DNA from: Gnetum montanum
Lineage: Eukaryota; Streptophyta; Gnetopsida; Gnetales; Gnetaceae
Direction: 5' to 3'
Assembly (NCBI GenBank): GCA_015680685.1
Contig: MNCI01006123.1
Span: 58,442 to 122,441 of the forward strand
Length of the DNA: 64,000 nucleotides
Within the stretch, counting starts at the first letter, position 1. The number at the start of each line of letters is the position of its first letter. Position numbers and translations under genes: made by a program. This document shows positions 24,825-36,800 of this stretch, in pieces. The notes below the pieces were generated by a model. That model did no database searches. It saw only the letters and a list, made by a program, of their open reading frames with translations, and was not told the origin of the DNA.

Positions 24825-25429
24825 CTGCAAGCGCAATAGAAAGCATACTAGAGAAATGTAACCATGAAATGTAGTTAGGCAAAGCTCTTAATTGCTTTAG
24901 ACATCACTAAAGTGATAGGCACTATTGCTGAGGTAAGCGACGTCTAAAGCAGGAAGGCCAACAGTGGCTTTGGTAGCAGCAGGCTGAAGGGGCCGGCATT
25001 GAGGGGGCTAGGAGTTGCGGCAATGTAGGTGCTTAGGAGTCCCCGTCCAAGGCAAACATCATGCAATTCAGTTGTAAGGTGAGAGGATTAATATCTAAAC
25101 GTATTTTGGGCTTGGATGATGGTGGGGGCTGGAGGGTAGCAACTTTGTGGCTAGGCCACAATAGTGCTAGGGCTCTAGTGGTAGGTGCTAACAACGGAAG
25201 CTACTGCCAAGTCAATGGGCTATGGTAGCGGTAGCTCCAGAAGGTTAGCAAGATGTCAAATGACATCTATAAAGGGTTAGCAAGATGCTAGGGGCAATGG
25301 TGTCACATTCGTTCTAGAGGATATTTTCTTGCCATCATGAACTATGTTTTGGAACTGCAACACTCCACCCTACGTCAGCATTGTGCACGCTCACTTGTAT
25401 GAATGGTTGTGGATTATGAGTTGGGAATG

Positions 25430-25745
25430 TTATGCCATGAACCCAGTTTAAGATCCTGGTAGACTGTCTAATGTATTGGTTTAAGGTCCTAGGAGACCAC
25501 TATGCTAGTTTAAGATCCCAGCAGACCGTTGTGCTAGTTTATCATCGTAGAAGACGGCAGACGGGTCAGTTTAAGGTCGTAGCAAACCGTCTATGCCAGT
25601 TTAATGTCATAGCAGATGTTTTGTGCTAGTTTATAGTCATGGTAGACTATCTATGCAAGTTTATAGTCATGGATGACTGTGAATGCCAGTTTATAGTGGT
25701 AGTAGAATATGGATGCCAATTTATAGTCATAGTAGACTATGGTGC
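25430..25745 (-). repeat. T4 post-pol CTTAAACTGGC-type repeat array
   Basis: About nine to ten copies at 30-45-bp spacing, seen on the plus strand as GTTTAAGATCCTGGTAGAC or GTTTATAGTCATGGTAGACT. On the element strand each copy reads as a short GGTCTRC.R.GAC tract followed by TTAAACTRGC or ATAAACTGGC. There is variable sequence between copies. Confidence 0.8.
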
Positions 25746-25761
25746 TTACCTTGCTTCTGCA

Positions 25762-27286
25762 TCATATGAAGTACGACTTTAAGTACAGGTGGTTTACAAG
25801 ATTTGCAAATCCTCTACCATCCATGTCTACCAACTTGAAGGCTCTTTTTTCATAGGCTTTTGTGACTATGAATGGACCTTCCCAATTTTCTGAAAACTTG
25901 TCCACATGTTCACGCAAAACTTTGAGGACTAGGTCCCCCTTTTTAATCGACCGTCGATATAGGTCTGCATGATGCTTTTTTTGCTGCTTGTCTTAATACC
26001 ATGTGATGCGACCAAGTGTTTGTGTACAATATTCATCTAGGAAGTCGAGATCAAAGATCCTTGACTCATTGTTCTGGGCTTCATTTATGACGCTTGAAAG
26101 GATCATTCATAGTGATGGTACCTGCAATTCAAGAGGCAATACTACTTTAGATCCATAGACTAGGCTGTAGGGGGTCTTACCTGTAGTTGTCCTACACATC
26201 GTATGGTAGGCCTAGAGCACATAGAGGATTTGCTCATGCCATTGCCTCTTGCTATTACTAAGCTTTCTTTTAAGAAAGTTGATGATAAAGCCATTGGATT
26301 GCATCCCTTTAGGCGGGTTCACCATGCTGCAAGTAGGCCTTCACATTAGCATACCACTCTTGGGCATTGGTAGTGCTTATAAAGGCCATGTGTATTGCTT
26401 GGGTGATAAGGTGTGTGCACTCTATTATCGAAGCTGGTAGAGTCACAAATAGATGTGACGGAAAATTTAATGCTAGCATAGCTAAGGCATCGTCTACGGT
26501 ATTCTCATTGTGTGGCACATGATGGATGTCTATTGTGGTAAACTATTGCAATAATTTTTTTGGCAAAATCACAGTCAGGATTTAAATGCGAAGCTTTATA
26601 GGTGTAGACCTTAGTGATTTGATTGACAATAAGCTAAGAGTCACCTTGAATTGCCAAATGTTGGATTTTTAATTGCTGGGTTGTTAAGAGGCCTCTGAGG
26701 AGTCCTTCGTACTCAGCTACATTGTTCATACAAAGGAACGTGAAACGATAAGCAAAAGGTTGCATGTCCCCTAAGGGGAATGTAATGACAGCGACGGCAC
26801 TACCACCTTGCGTGGTTGAGGCACCGTCGAAATGCAAAGTGACCTCGAAATGAAATTGTACAAAATTTACACTGCTAATGTGTTCATCAAGGAATTTGGG
26901 TTCTATGATCACCTCATCATCAATGGGTGAAGCTGCAAGCTGCACAACTATTGCTTGTCCTTTTATTAACAATTGGGCTACATAGTGTAAATCGAATTTC
27001 GTTGTTATTACTTTCCATCGAGTTATCTTGCTACTTTCATATAGGTTGTTTGTGATAGCTCGAAGTACATTGCTTTTGCATATGATGTTCACTTGGCTAC
27101 AAAATAGGTAGTGTCTCCACTTCTTTAGTGTGAACACTAGGGAGAGACAATTCCTTTCCACTTTGTTGTACTTGGCTTCATATGCTATCAATGCATGGCT
27201 CAAGTAATAGACTAGGATTTCAGAGCCATCCTCTCTTTTTTGGCATAACAACACCGATATAGAAATGTCCAAAATAGCAAGGTAGA
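25762..27286 (-). pseudogene. T4 pol 3' part with integrase core deleted
   Basis: From 27,286 the minus strand gives RNase H (IAVLLCQKREDGSE-like, YYLSHALIAYEAKYN, KKWRHYLF), then the archaeal-type RNase H (LHFDGASTTQGGSAVAV, NNVAEYEGLLRGLL, NENTVDDALA). At about 26,312 the tether region (AYLQHGEPA) jumps straight to INFLKRKLSNSKRQ-like sequence. The integrase zinc finger and DDE core, roughly 0.7 kb, are therefore missing. The C-terminal domain follows and stops at 25,762. The open stretch 26,634-27,286 is long for this window, so decay is moderate. Confidence 0.85.
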
Positions 27287-28751
27287 TGAAACACCCCAAA
27301 ATTCGAAGACATTATTTCTTCACCAGGCCTTTGCGATTCATGCAGCGTTACGGCAATTCTTTAGGAGATGGATGCTTTGATTTTCAAACTGTCTGCTTCA
27401 GCAAGTTTTCTAAGTTAAGGAGCCTTGTTAGGCTATGCTATGCCATGTAGCATAGCAAACTTCAGAAGATGTTTGTAGAAGCACAAGGCTACACTATGCT
27501 ATGTAATGTAGCACAACATAGCAAAAGCTGGATAACCAATCCCCTCACCCGACTTTAAGTCCTTCAGCAATGTCTCCTTCCATCAAAAAGTAGCGAACTT
27601 GGCCAACATCTAGTCATGTTTGCTGCTACGCTACGCTTAGCTACATGATGTAGCGAGACATAGCAATTCTGCAAAAGTTGACAGAAGGCATCTCAAAGGG
27701 TGGGATCAGCAAGTTTGCAAGCTTTGCAATGCAAAAGGCAAAGTTTGTAGATCGACGTTTTTGCGACTAAGGCACTACTTTACGCTACGTAGCATAGCAT
27801 AGTGTAGCACACATGCAATGAACTACCTACATGTTTCAAAGGCTTTCTACACATGCAGAAAGACGTGTAACAAGATGCTACGCTACGCCAATGCGCTATG
27901 CTACAGAGCATAGCAAAGTGGCAAGTCATTACACGACATTAATGCACCTCACCTAATTGCACCGTTGCTTTGACAACATAATTACGGTGTAGTAGGCTTG
28001 TAATTATGGCATGGTAGGCTCACCCAATGGTCATATAGGCATGTACAACATAGACAAGTCATCATAGGCCCAAGGCATGTGGCGTTCAAATTGCATATTT
28101 CACACACCCTTGGTCCTATAAATACCCCAATGAGCGATGCTTAAACTCTCTCCCCGGTTCTTTTTCACATGATCCTCTGGCTCGCCCTCTAAAACTTTTG
28201 GCTCTCTAGCATTCTCTGGCATTGTGAGCTTTCTATTTTGACATTGTAAACAGTTAGCATTCTTAGTCAACATTTCATTTTTTCTTTTCAACCACCTTGG
28301 TAGAACTTCGCACTATTAACATCGAAGTCTATGTTCGAGCACACAACCCTCTTGCTCTACATATCTTGGTTACTCTTGGGATCTCTGCACTTCCTAGCAC
28401 TATGCAACTGACTGTATCTATCTTGACAGAGCGAGGTCATAGCTCTGAAGCAGTGCATTTTTCTAATCGCATTCTTTGCATTATCTGCTATTTACTGTTG
28501 CATTTTGCATTGTTTCATATTTCTTTTGCATTTAAGCATTACTTCATGCTACTAATCTCATTTTCAAATTACACATTGCAAAAGGTTATATAGACATTGA
28601 CTAAGTCCCTGTCTGATCGACCAGATCCTTCAGGGCATCCCATTTCCATCCCATCCAGCATGGCCCTCCCGCGAAGACGGGGTCAAGACTATCCAATGAT
28701 CGATGGCCCCTTGGGCATTTTTTTCAGCCATCAACGTTTTCGGTTGCTACA
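27287..28751 (+). repeat. T5 5' LTR
   Basis: It starts TGAAACACCCC at the junction with T4 RNase H and ends GTTGCTACA at 28,751. The TATA box TATAAATA is at 28,117-28,124. U3 from 27,420 to 27,920 is crowded with GCTATGC, GCATAGC, CTACGCTACG and CATAGCA units, including a perfect GCTACGTAGC at 27,784-27,793. The conserved end block (AAGTCCCTGTCTGATCGACC, CATGGCCCTC) lies at 28,600-28,670. Confidence 0.9.
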
Positions 28752-28758
28752 ATCTTTC

Positions 28759-28777
28759 TGGTGCTAGAAGGAGGGCC
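28759..28777 (+). other. T5 primer binding site
   Basis: TGGTGCTAGAAGGAGGGCC begins seven bases after the LTR and starts with the TGG expected opposite a tRNA CCA end. T2 and T6 have matching sites. I do not assign the tRNA. Confidence 0.7.
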
Positions 28778-28799
28778 TTTTGGTGCCTTTTCACGTGTC

Positions 28800-29440
28800 A
28801 TGGTAGTCTTGTAAGCCTTCTGCACCTTGATACGCATTAGCATAAACTTGAAACCCTTCTGCGGTTGTTTACGTGTTGTGTGGTATAGATTGGTCACCTC
28901 GACGGTTCCTCGGGAACCCTACATGATGTAAAGCCTCCAGTTGGTAGTTAACTTGCCTCCTCATTATGGTAGCCGTGTAAGCCTTTTGCACCCTGATACG
29001 CATTAGCGTAAACTTGACACCCTTCTGTGGTTGTTTATGCATTGTGCGGTGTAGCTCGATCACCTTGACGATTCCCCAGGAACCCTACAGGACGTAAAGC
29101 CTTCGGTTGCTAGTTAACTTGCCTCCTCCTTATGGTAGCTCTATAAGCCTTCTGCACCTTGATACACATTAGTGTAAACTTGACACCCGTCTGCAGTTTT
29201 TTACGTGTTGTGTAGTGCAGATCGATCACCTCGATGATTCCCTGGGAACCCTACAGGATGTAAAGCCTTTGGTCACCAGTTGACTTGCCTATTTTACGGT
29301 AGTCTTGCATGTGCCATATATCCTATCATGCACTAGCGTAAACATGACACCCTTCTCGGTTGTTTACGCATCATGCAGTATAGGTTGGTTGCCTTGACGG
29401 TTCCTTGAGAGCCTGGCAAGATGTAAAGCCTTTTTGATTA
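28800..29440 (+). repeat. T5 leader: four tandem copies of a 166-bp unit
   Basis: Units start at about 28,800, 28,966, 29,132 and 29,296, each with (A)GGTAG, a GCATTAGCGTAAAC-type block, CACCCTTCTG, GGTTGTTTACG, a GAACCCTAC block and GTAAAGCCT. T6 has a single copy in its leader (39,417-39,560), so the T5 array is a local expansion. No frame runs through it. The unit is close to nucleosome length, which may be chance. Confidence 0.85.
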
Positions 29441-29551
29441 CCTCTCTTTTTGATTGCTTACCAACTTATTTTCTCTTCTTAGTTAGCAAAACTTCTTAGC
29501 TTTCTGATTTCTTCGCTTTTTGCATTTTCAAAAGTGTGTAGCCTAGTAGCA

Positions 29552-32340
29552 ATGACTTTTGCAACTACCACTATTAACACCTTCAACGTGGATGTCCCCA
29601 TCACAGTTCAAGGTACCATTGGTGTCGAACAACTGCTGAACCCAATGCTGGAAACACGGCAATCCCTTAGGATCCAAAATTAGGGACCTGAGGGCTTGGG
29701 CCAACAACATGAGCGTTACAACTTCCTCTGTGTGAAGGTCTAGGAAAACTTGCCTTTGGATGTACACGAACTTGAAGATAAATGTAGCTTTGAGTTTTCT
29801 TACTACGATAGGAAGGAATTTGTTCCCACTCCTGGTGTTTCCATACCTTTGACACAGGCAAACTAAAGGCTTTTAGACCAAATAATCAAGTTGGCTAGGT
29901 TTAGGGAGCAACAAGACATTGCGTCCAACCAAGATGATGCTTTTTAGAATGGATAGGAGGAACTCGATTCCCAATCTGACAAGGGAGGTATAACCAACCC
30001 CATTCCTGTCCCTCCTACCCAACCCTTCTGGGCCAACCTGTTGTCTGTCACCGCTCCCTTTGTCATCATGCCTATGCTCCCGCAGGCTGCAACTACAACT
30101 ACAATGGGTAGCCATGTCACCTTCCTAGCGTATCAATGCCCTTATTCTCCTATTTCATTTGCAATGACTATGCCTCCACAAACTGTTCAACAGTCCATTC
30201 CTATAGCACATCGCACACCAATCATGGCTACCCTGCCGCATGTTCACACTGTGCCTTCTTCGCAATCTTACGTAGCTTCCATTTTGATTCCTACATTTAC
30301 ATCTGTTCCACCTACTACGGTGACCCCAGGTCCATCCACGGGGTGAATCCCATTCACTTCTGCGCCTATTCCACAACCTTCGCAGATGTCTCATTATGTT
30401 CACCCTCAAACCTACCAAACCCCATAAATAGTACAACCTAACATGGGGCTATGGTTTGTTCCACCAGCAACACAAGCAGTCTATCTAATGGCTCAAACCG
30501 TAGTTGCTACTCTAACAGCACCATTTGCTAGGTGGTGGACAATGCAAGCAACACCTCTCGTAGGGGCTACCCCAATGGTACTATCAATGGGTCATACCAC
30601 CACCCCTGCTATTCCATAGGTGGGAGCTGCCTCGGCAGTTCCCTAACCGTCTACACCATCGTAGGGTCTGGGCCAAGCATTCCAACTCATCCAGACCCTC
30701 ATTGAGGAAATCAAACACCTCAAGGCTGTTGGGTTCGACACAGTAAAAGTCATGAAATTTTACCATGATGACCCTATTAGCCCTGCAATCCCTGCTTTGA
30801 CGTTAATCCCAAGGATGTCTCTCCCACACTTCATGAAGTATGATGGGGAGGGAGATCCCAATGTGCACTAGTTACCTTTAGGTTCGAGTCTCTTCTATTG
30901 CAATAATGGCTGCACACAATCATTCGTGTCTTTGCCATGTCCTTGGTTGGGAGAGCCTTTGACTAGTATCGCGCACTGGCACGCTCATCCATTTCAATGT
31001 TAGAAAACCTTCTAACCTAGTTCGTGATGCACTGGCACGCTGATGAGCATGAAGTAGGAGCCTCTGGAACCGATCCAAAAGTTCATCCAACGATGGAGTG
31101 CGATCCTTAATGAAATCCATGAGCCCATCGTTGAAGCCCACTTGTTGATCATCTTTAAAGGTGTAGTGAATGACTTTATCAAGTCTAAACTATACTACCT
31201 CACCCCTCGCACTCTTAGTCAAGCATTCACTCAGACTAAGAGTATATAGGATGTGGTTGAGGCAAGTAAAGAGCCAGCCTACATCGCTTACAAAAACACC
31301 TTCACAAAGAAGGACAAGGGTAAGGCCCCAAAAACCATAGTGGCCACTGTGGCGACCGAGGCCAAGCCTAGACTTAGCAATAACGGTAACAAGAGCAACA
31401 AGAAACTGGCCGTACCCATAGCTAACCCCATACCTAAGTAGGGCAACATGTCACAACCTCCGATTCCCACACCTGAGACATCTGCACAACCCAAGCCAAA
31501 CTTTGAGGGCAAAGATTGCTCAAACTACACCCCGCTACCACTCAAGCCTTCAGAACTTCTGAAGTAGCTATTGACAACAAGGCATATGTAGTACAAGAAA
31601 ATGTTGTAAGAAGCAATCAATAGACATCAATGCTATTGTGAGCTCCTTAGGAACCCCTCTTTGGCCCTGCCCAATGAGCCCCCAGTTCCTAAGGGCTTTA
31701 GGCTAGACGATTTTTGTGATTACCACCAATAGTATACTCACAACACGGATTATTTTCTAGCGTTGCAGGATGACATCCAGAGATTGAACGACCAGGGAAA
31801 GTTGGTGTTGGACAAAAGCAACCCAGTACGTCCAAAAAACCAATTTATGCATGTCTACACAGACCTCCTCAATGCCAACAATGCCAGTTATGTTATCAAC
31901 GCCATTAGTATTGACAGTGATCCTAGGCCACCCCTGTAGCCATTCGTGATCTGTGTGCCTCAGCGTAGTGCACCAGCATCATGAGCGGCTAATCAAAGCC
32001 TGCAACAGTCGTTCATTTTGAAAGTCCTTCCATGGGCATCCATCTCTGCACCACCTATTAGCAAAACTGTGCTATTTCGCCTGCTAACATTGTTAGCACC
32101 ATTCATCATTAGGGGGCTGATCCATTTGAGAGCCCCCACCCTGTATAGAATAGCTAAACAACCTTCTCATCTTAAGAAACAAGAAGTGCATTTCGTAGGT
32201 GAGATGTTAAGAGGAAACACTGCCCAAGGTATTCCCAAGCCTATGTCTCCACCATCTACGCCTACATCCTCATCACCAAAGACGAACGCTACTACAACAG
32301 CGCAGTCTGTGCTTCCCTAGCAAAAAGGGTCTGAACCTAG
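29552..32340 (+). pseudogene. T5 gag
   Basis: The start is the ATG at 29,552 (MTFATTTINTFNVDVPI). The blocks are YNFLCVKV, FEFSYYDRKEFVPTP, a Pro/Thr/Ala-rich middle (30,000-30,640), GLGQAFQLIQTLIEEIKHLK, FYHDDPISPAIPAL, LPHFMKYDGEGDPN, then the capsid part (ITFKGVVNDFIKSKLYYL-like) and a lysine-rich stretch. A knuckle-like FCDYHQ...DYFLALQDD comes near the end. Many in-frame TAG and TAA codons stand where T6 has CAG or CAA. Gag forms the particle; this copy cannot be translated intact. Confidence 0.85.
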
Positions 32341-33310
32341 ATTCAAAGTTGCCCCTCCTTGGAAAATTCATCTTCTAGGACGAATCAAAGAAGAGGAAAG
32401 AGCTAGATAGGAGGGTGGCCAACACCTTTTAGATGCCCTCACTTAGGTCAAGCAGGCTCTAAAATAGAAAAACACTTCACTAAGCTTGTACGACCTGATC
32501 ATGACATCTGTTCCCCACTGCAAGGCTCTGATCTGCATGTTGATAGCGATTGCGGTCAATGAAGACATGCCAATAGAAGAGGAAGTGATCCATTTGGTCA
32601 TGCTCCCCCCTACACCTATAGAGCCTGAGCCATCCCAATTGACTTTCAGTGACGATGCCATTAGGAAAGATCTCGAAAAGGGTTAGGTGACCATGGAACC
32701 TCTTTTCATCACAATTTAGGTCAGCCAACACCAGATCCGAAGGGTACACATTGATGATGGGGCTGCCACGAACGTCATCCCCTTCCCTATTGTGGATAAG
32801 TTGGGCTTGGTCGATTAGATCAAACCCACAACAACATTGTGTCTAAGGTCGTTCAACAGGGCACGCATCTTGGTGAAAGGCACAGTTCACATAGACTTCA
32901 TAGCAGGGGACCAATTCCCCAAAAATGCAACATTCATCATGGTTGAGGAAATGCTTGGGTTTAACCTGATCTTGGGAAGATCATGGTTAGCACAACTTAA
33001 GGCTATCTCCTCACCTATACACTAGGAAATCCACCTACCATACACAGGTAGGGAAGTGGTGATCCATGGTGATGAAGTAGCATCACAAGCTATCAGTAAC
33101 ATAGACATGGAGTAGGTCTCAGAAGTCATGACCTCTAAGATTGAACCACCTGCTTGCATGTACATTAGCCATCCAATGGGAGAATCGGCTTAGCAAGCTG
33201 TTTACCAAAATGAAAGTGCATGGGTCGAGTTGCCCTTCAAAGCAGGGAACAATGATGTGAATGAGGGTCCTGGTGAAATGCCTTGGCTTTACATTCTGAT
33301 CAACCCATGA
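32341..33310 (+). pseudogene. T5 retropepsin-like protease
   Basis: The frame runs LYDLIMTSVPHCKAL, then VDDGAATNVIPFP (active site at about 32,752), VKGTVHIDFIAGDQF, and LILGRSWLAQLKAI, ending after WVELPFKAG near 33,310. It continues the gag frame. Several stops interrupt it, one soon after the active site. It would cleave Gag-Pro. Confidence 0.85.
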
Positions 33311-33895
33311 TGGGTCAGGAGGTAGCTATGCATAGCATAACAACCTCACTGCTTCCAACCCAGGTGCCATCCCTGGTACATGCATCTCTTTTTCTTCGTT
33401 AACATGCCATCCCTTTTAACATGCTATGCTATGGCTTGAAACGGCCTAAAACAATGCTATGCTATGGCCCGAAATGGCCTAAAAGTAGTAATAGCCCGAA
33501 AATGGCTTAAAACTAGCAATGGCCCAAAATGGCCTAAAGCTAGCTATGGCCCGAAATGGCCTAAAACTAGCTATGGCCCAAAATGGCCTAAAACTAGCAT
33601 AAGTTACCAGTTAGTCATCGTTTAAGTTGTTAACATATCATCTCTTTGGCATATTATGTAATGGCCTGAAATGGCCTAAAACTAGCAATGGCCCGAAACG
33701 GCCTAATACTAGCACATGAAAGCATGAACATTTTACACAAAATGCATGTATGCAATACACAATTTAGCGCAAAATCAATTTCTATTTCACAAAATTCTCC
33801 TCGCTTCATTCAAAATTGTTTTCTTTTAAAAAATGTTTGCAAAATTTGTTCAAAAATTTCAAAAATTCAAAATTACAAAAAAAAATCCCATGCTG
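33311..33895 (+). repeat. T5 protease/antisense-gene spacer with repeats
   Basis: No gene is present. Ten or so copies of GGCCCGAAATGGCCTAAAAC (with CTAGCAAT or CTAGCTAT after it) lie at 33,415-33,720. GCTATGCTATGG units of the T5 LTR type occur at 33,323-33,470. The A-rich end at 33,840-33,895 lies just past the stop codon of the antisense gene. Confidence 0.8.
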
Positions 33896-36800
33896 TCATG
33901 GGTTGTATCTATTTGCATCATCTTCATCATTTGTTTCTGCATCATTTCCTATTGCATTGCCTTCCCATGCACTGCCCTCTACCGGTTCTTCATTCCCTCC
34001 CTCTATGGGCCCCATGCCCTCATCTAGAGCCTACATCTTAGGAGTGAAGCGGTCAGCTAGGGCAAGTAGTGCAAACTACAATAGAGCATGAGCATTGACA
34101 TAGTAAAAAGAGACTAACCTGAGAAGGGTCTTCATCCGTCTCAAAAGGTTTTTGGTCTAAACCGAGCGTGAGGTGATGCCAGACCTCCTCTACCGTGATG
34201 TCCATCCAACGCCTATTGCTTGGTTCAGCATCCGTAGCAACTCTCTCCCGTTTGACAGTTGTCCACCTTGGTGGTCCTGGGAAAAGGGAGACAATTGCAG
34301 TCTCTCTTGTGGGAAGGTCCACTTTCAAGTTAGGAGATTCCATAACCTTTACTTGCTCCTTGAACTTGGCATAGGTCTCAAAAGCGTCAATGGCATTTAC
34401 GAATGCTTCATACGTAAATGCCTCCACAACAGCATCCTTATATAGTTTATAATGGGTGGAATTTTTCCATTTATACATGTTTTTATGGTTTCTATGGGAT
34501 TGCCCCCATTGGAAAACCTTGGTGCTGAAGTCTTTCAGATCCTAACACTTCTAGGCTAGCAAGTCCATCTGCATCCACTGTTTGATTATCTCGCAAGTGG
34601 CTTCAATGTTCTGACGCATAATAGTCCAAAACCTAGCATAGTCTATTACAGCTGTATGCCAGTCCTCATTATTTATGTCACTAGCTAGGAGGAACTCATT
34701 CCTTGACCTGAGATCCTCCACTTCGGCAACCAGGTCGGCCTCTCTTTGCTCAACCTTTTGGACCAGTTTCCACAGGTCCTTGTTGATGCGCTTATACTCC
34801 CATAAGGAGAGTGTCGAGTGCAAAACACATTTTTATGTCTCTTCATATGCATGATGAGACACCTCAATCACTTTAGGTGGGAATGTAGGCAAGACACTGA
34901 CTTTCAAAGGTCGTGTCGAGTCCCATTTGAGTTGAGAGGCTGCCATGACATAAAGAGTGTAGCAATCGCATTAGCATAGCAAGGTTAGCAAACTCAACAA
35001 AGCTCTAGCATAACAACATGAGAACATCTAACACTACTACTTACCTATGTCAGGGTCTGCCTGCTGAAGGCGTTTGATCATGTCATCAAAAATTCCCTGC
35101 ACGAATGCAAGCTTGTCAGGGATCTCAACCCATGATTCCGCATGAGTAGGAGGGGGTCCTACAACATCAACAGTAGCACCTGTTACATGACTAAACATAT
35201 CAGCAATGGCCAAAATGGACTATGACAAGGCAAACATATTGCCAGACTCACCAATGTCTGGTTGCGGCCTCTCTTCTTGCTGATGCAAAACAATGGTGGT
35301 AGCCTTGGCAGAAGGCCTCGCTAAGTCTGCACAAGCCTCTTCTTCATGTGTTGGAACTTTTCCTTTAGAAAGACCAGTGCCCCTTTTATTTAAGGGAGAA
35401 TCTGCTTCATCTCCAAAATTTCCCTTCTCATTGGTAGGAGGATTCTCCCTGATGACAAGAGCCCTTGCCTTGGCGACAGGAGCTCCTTTGTTCTTGATAG
35501 GGGCCCTTTCTTCCATGACTGGGGCCTCCGTGTCTTTATTTGTCACCCCCTCCTTGGGGGCCGACATTTCCTCATCACCTTCTTCTTCTTCTTCTTCCTC
35601 TGGCAGTAGAGTAGCATGTTTGCATTATAATAAAAACAAGTTAGCCTAAAGCAGGTGCTACGCTACGCTCTGCCACCTAGCATAGCAAACAATAACAAAG
35701 TAAGCATTACACAAAAGCATTCACTAATAGGGGGTTGCATCCTCTGCAATTTAAGCCACAGTCTTTGCCCCTCCTCTTCCTTCACAAAAAGGGCTTCCTT
35801 AGCTGGAGGAGGCCTCTTCCGCTGTGAATTTTTGGGCATAGTCTCGGCTATGAGACCTTCCCCCCGTGACACGCTACCAGCTACAGTAGGGGGCATCTCT
35901 CCTATGTTGTCCTATCCATGAACGTCGTGAGCCACCCGATCCTTAGTCGTTACAGATAGCAACTCCCCAATTATTTCTGGGGGATCTTGGGCTCATATTT
36001 TCAAGAGGATCTGGAAAATCCATGATCTAGAAATCTAGTTGTGATTTTACATGACCCAAACTCCATTCTCGCGAACCACCAGAAACTTTGCAAAGTGCTT
36101 CAGATAGCCTACAAAGAAGGAATAATATATGTTGGAGCGGGACTCCGATTTCTAGTGGAGTCCCAAAATTTCAGCCTACAAGCCTTTATGTAGATAGTTA
36201 GCCTAGTTGTAATAGGCCCCCTCTTCCATGACCTTGCTCAAGCCCTAGGACCTTCCCTTGGGTAAGTAGCTGGGGAAATGCACGAGCACGGAAGATAAGG
36301 TAAATCTCCTTGGCGGGCCTATCTTTAAGCTTCTCCACGGGGAGCCCTTTTCACTCCTTAGCAATCCCCAGCCACTCCTGAAGGGTCAGCTCCTTCTTGC
36401 TCTTCGACCTTATAAGGATACCATCGGCAGGAACACTAAATAGGTCCACCAATAGCTAGTCATTGATTTCAATGACCACCCGCATGGCCCGTATGTGCAT
36501 GTGGAAGCGGCCCATCTTTTCGGAAAAGGATTTGAACAAGGAGAGCATCTCGACGGCAAGAATGCTCGGATTTGGGGCCATGAACAAATCCATAAGCCCA
36601 GCCTCTTGGATGTTCCAGATCAAGGAGTCCAAAGCTGTACTATTTATCCAACGTTGGCTCAATTCTACTTCACTATATTTGAAGTAGATGTTTGCCCCTT
36701 GTGCCTCGGTGGTTATCACTATCACCTCCTGGGGCTTCTTCACCCTTGCAAAATTTTTCACAAAAATGTTTAGCACAGAAACACAGAAAGTAAAAATATT

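Larger units (their letters stand above)
22470..27286 (-). mobile_element. T4: Tat-family element, same subfamily as T5
   Basis: The order up the coordinates is 3' LTR (22,470-24,087), polypurine tract, mini-exon, repeat array, and the 3' part of pol (25,762-27,286), cut in the first RNase H by the T5 LTR at 27,287. T4 is inserted in the T3 spacer. Its LTR shares the GCTATGCTACGTAGC-type motif with T5, although T5 lies in the opposite orientation. The rest of T4 lies beyond the right edge. Confidence 0.85.

Noticed and set aside
24011-24839. Several overlapping frames of 84-134 codons near the T4 polypurine tract
   Set aside because: They overlap on both strands across LTR, polypurine tract and the conserved 3' block; none matches a protein in the other copies.
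30041-30441. Alternative frames in the Pro/Thr-rich part of T5 gag
   Set aside because: Low-complexity coding DNA opens the other frames; only the frame that continues the gag blocks is supported.
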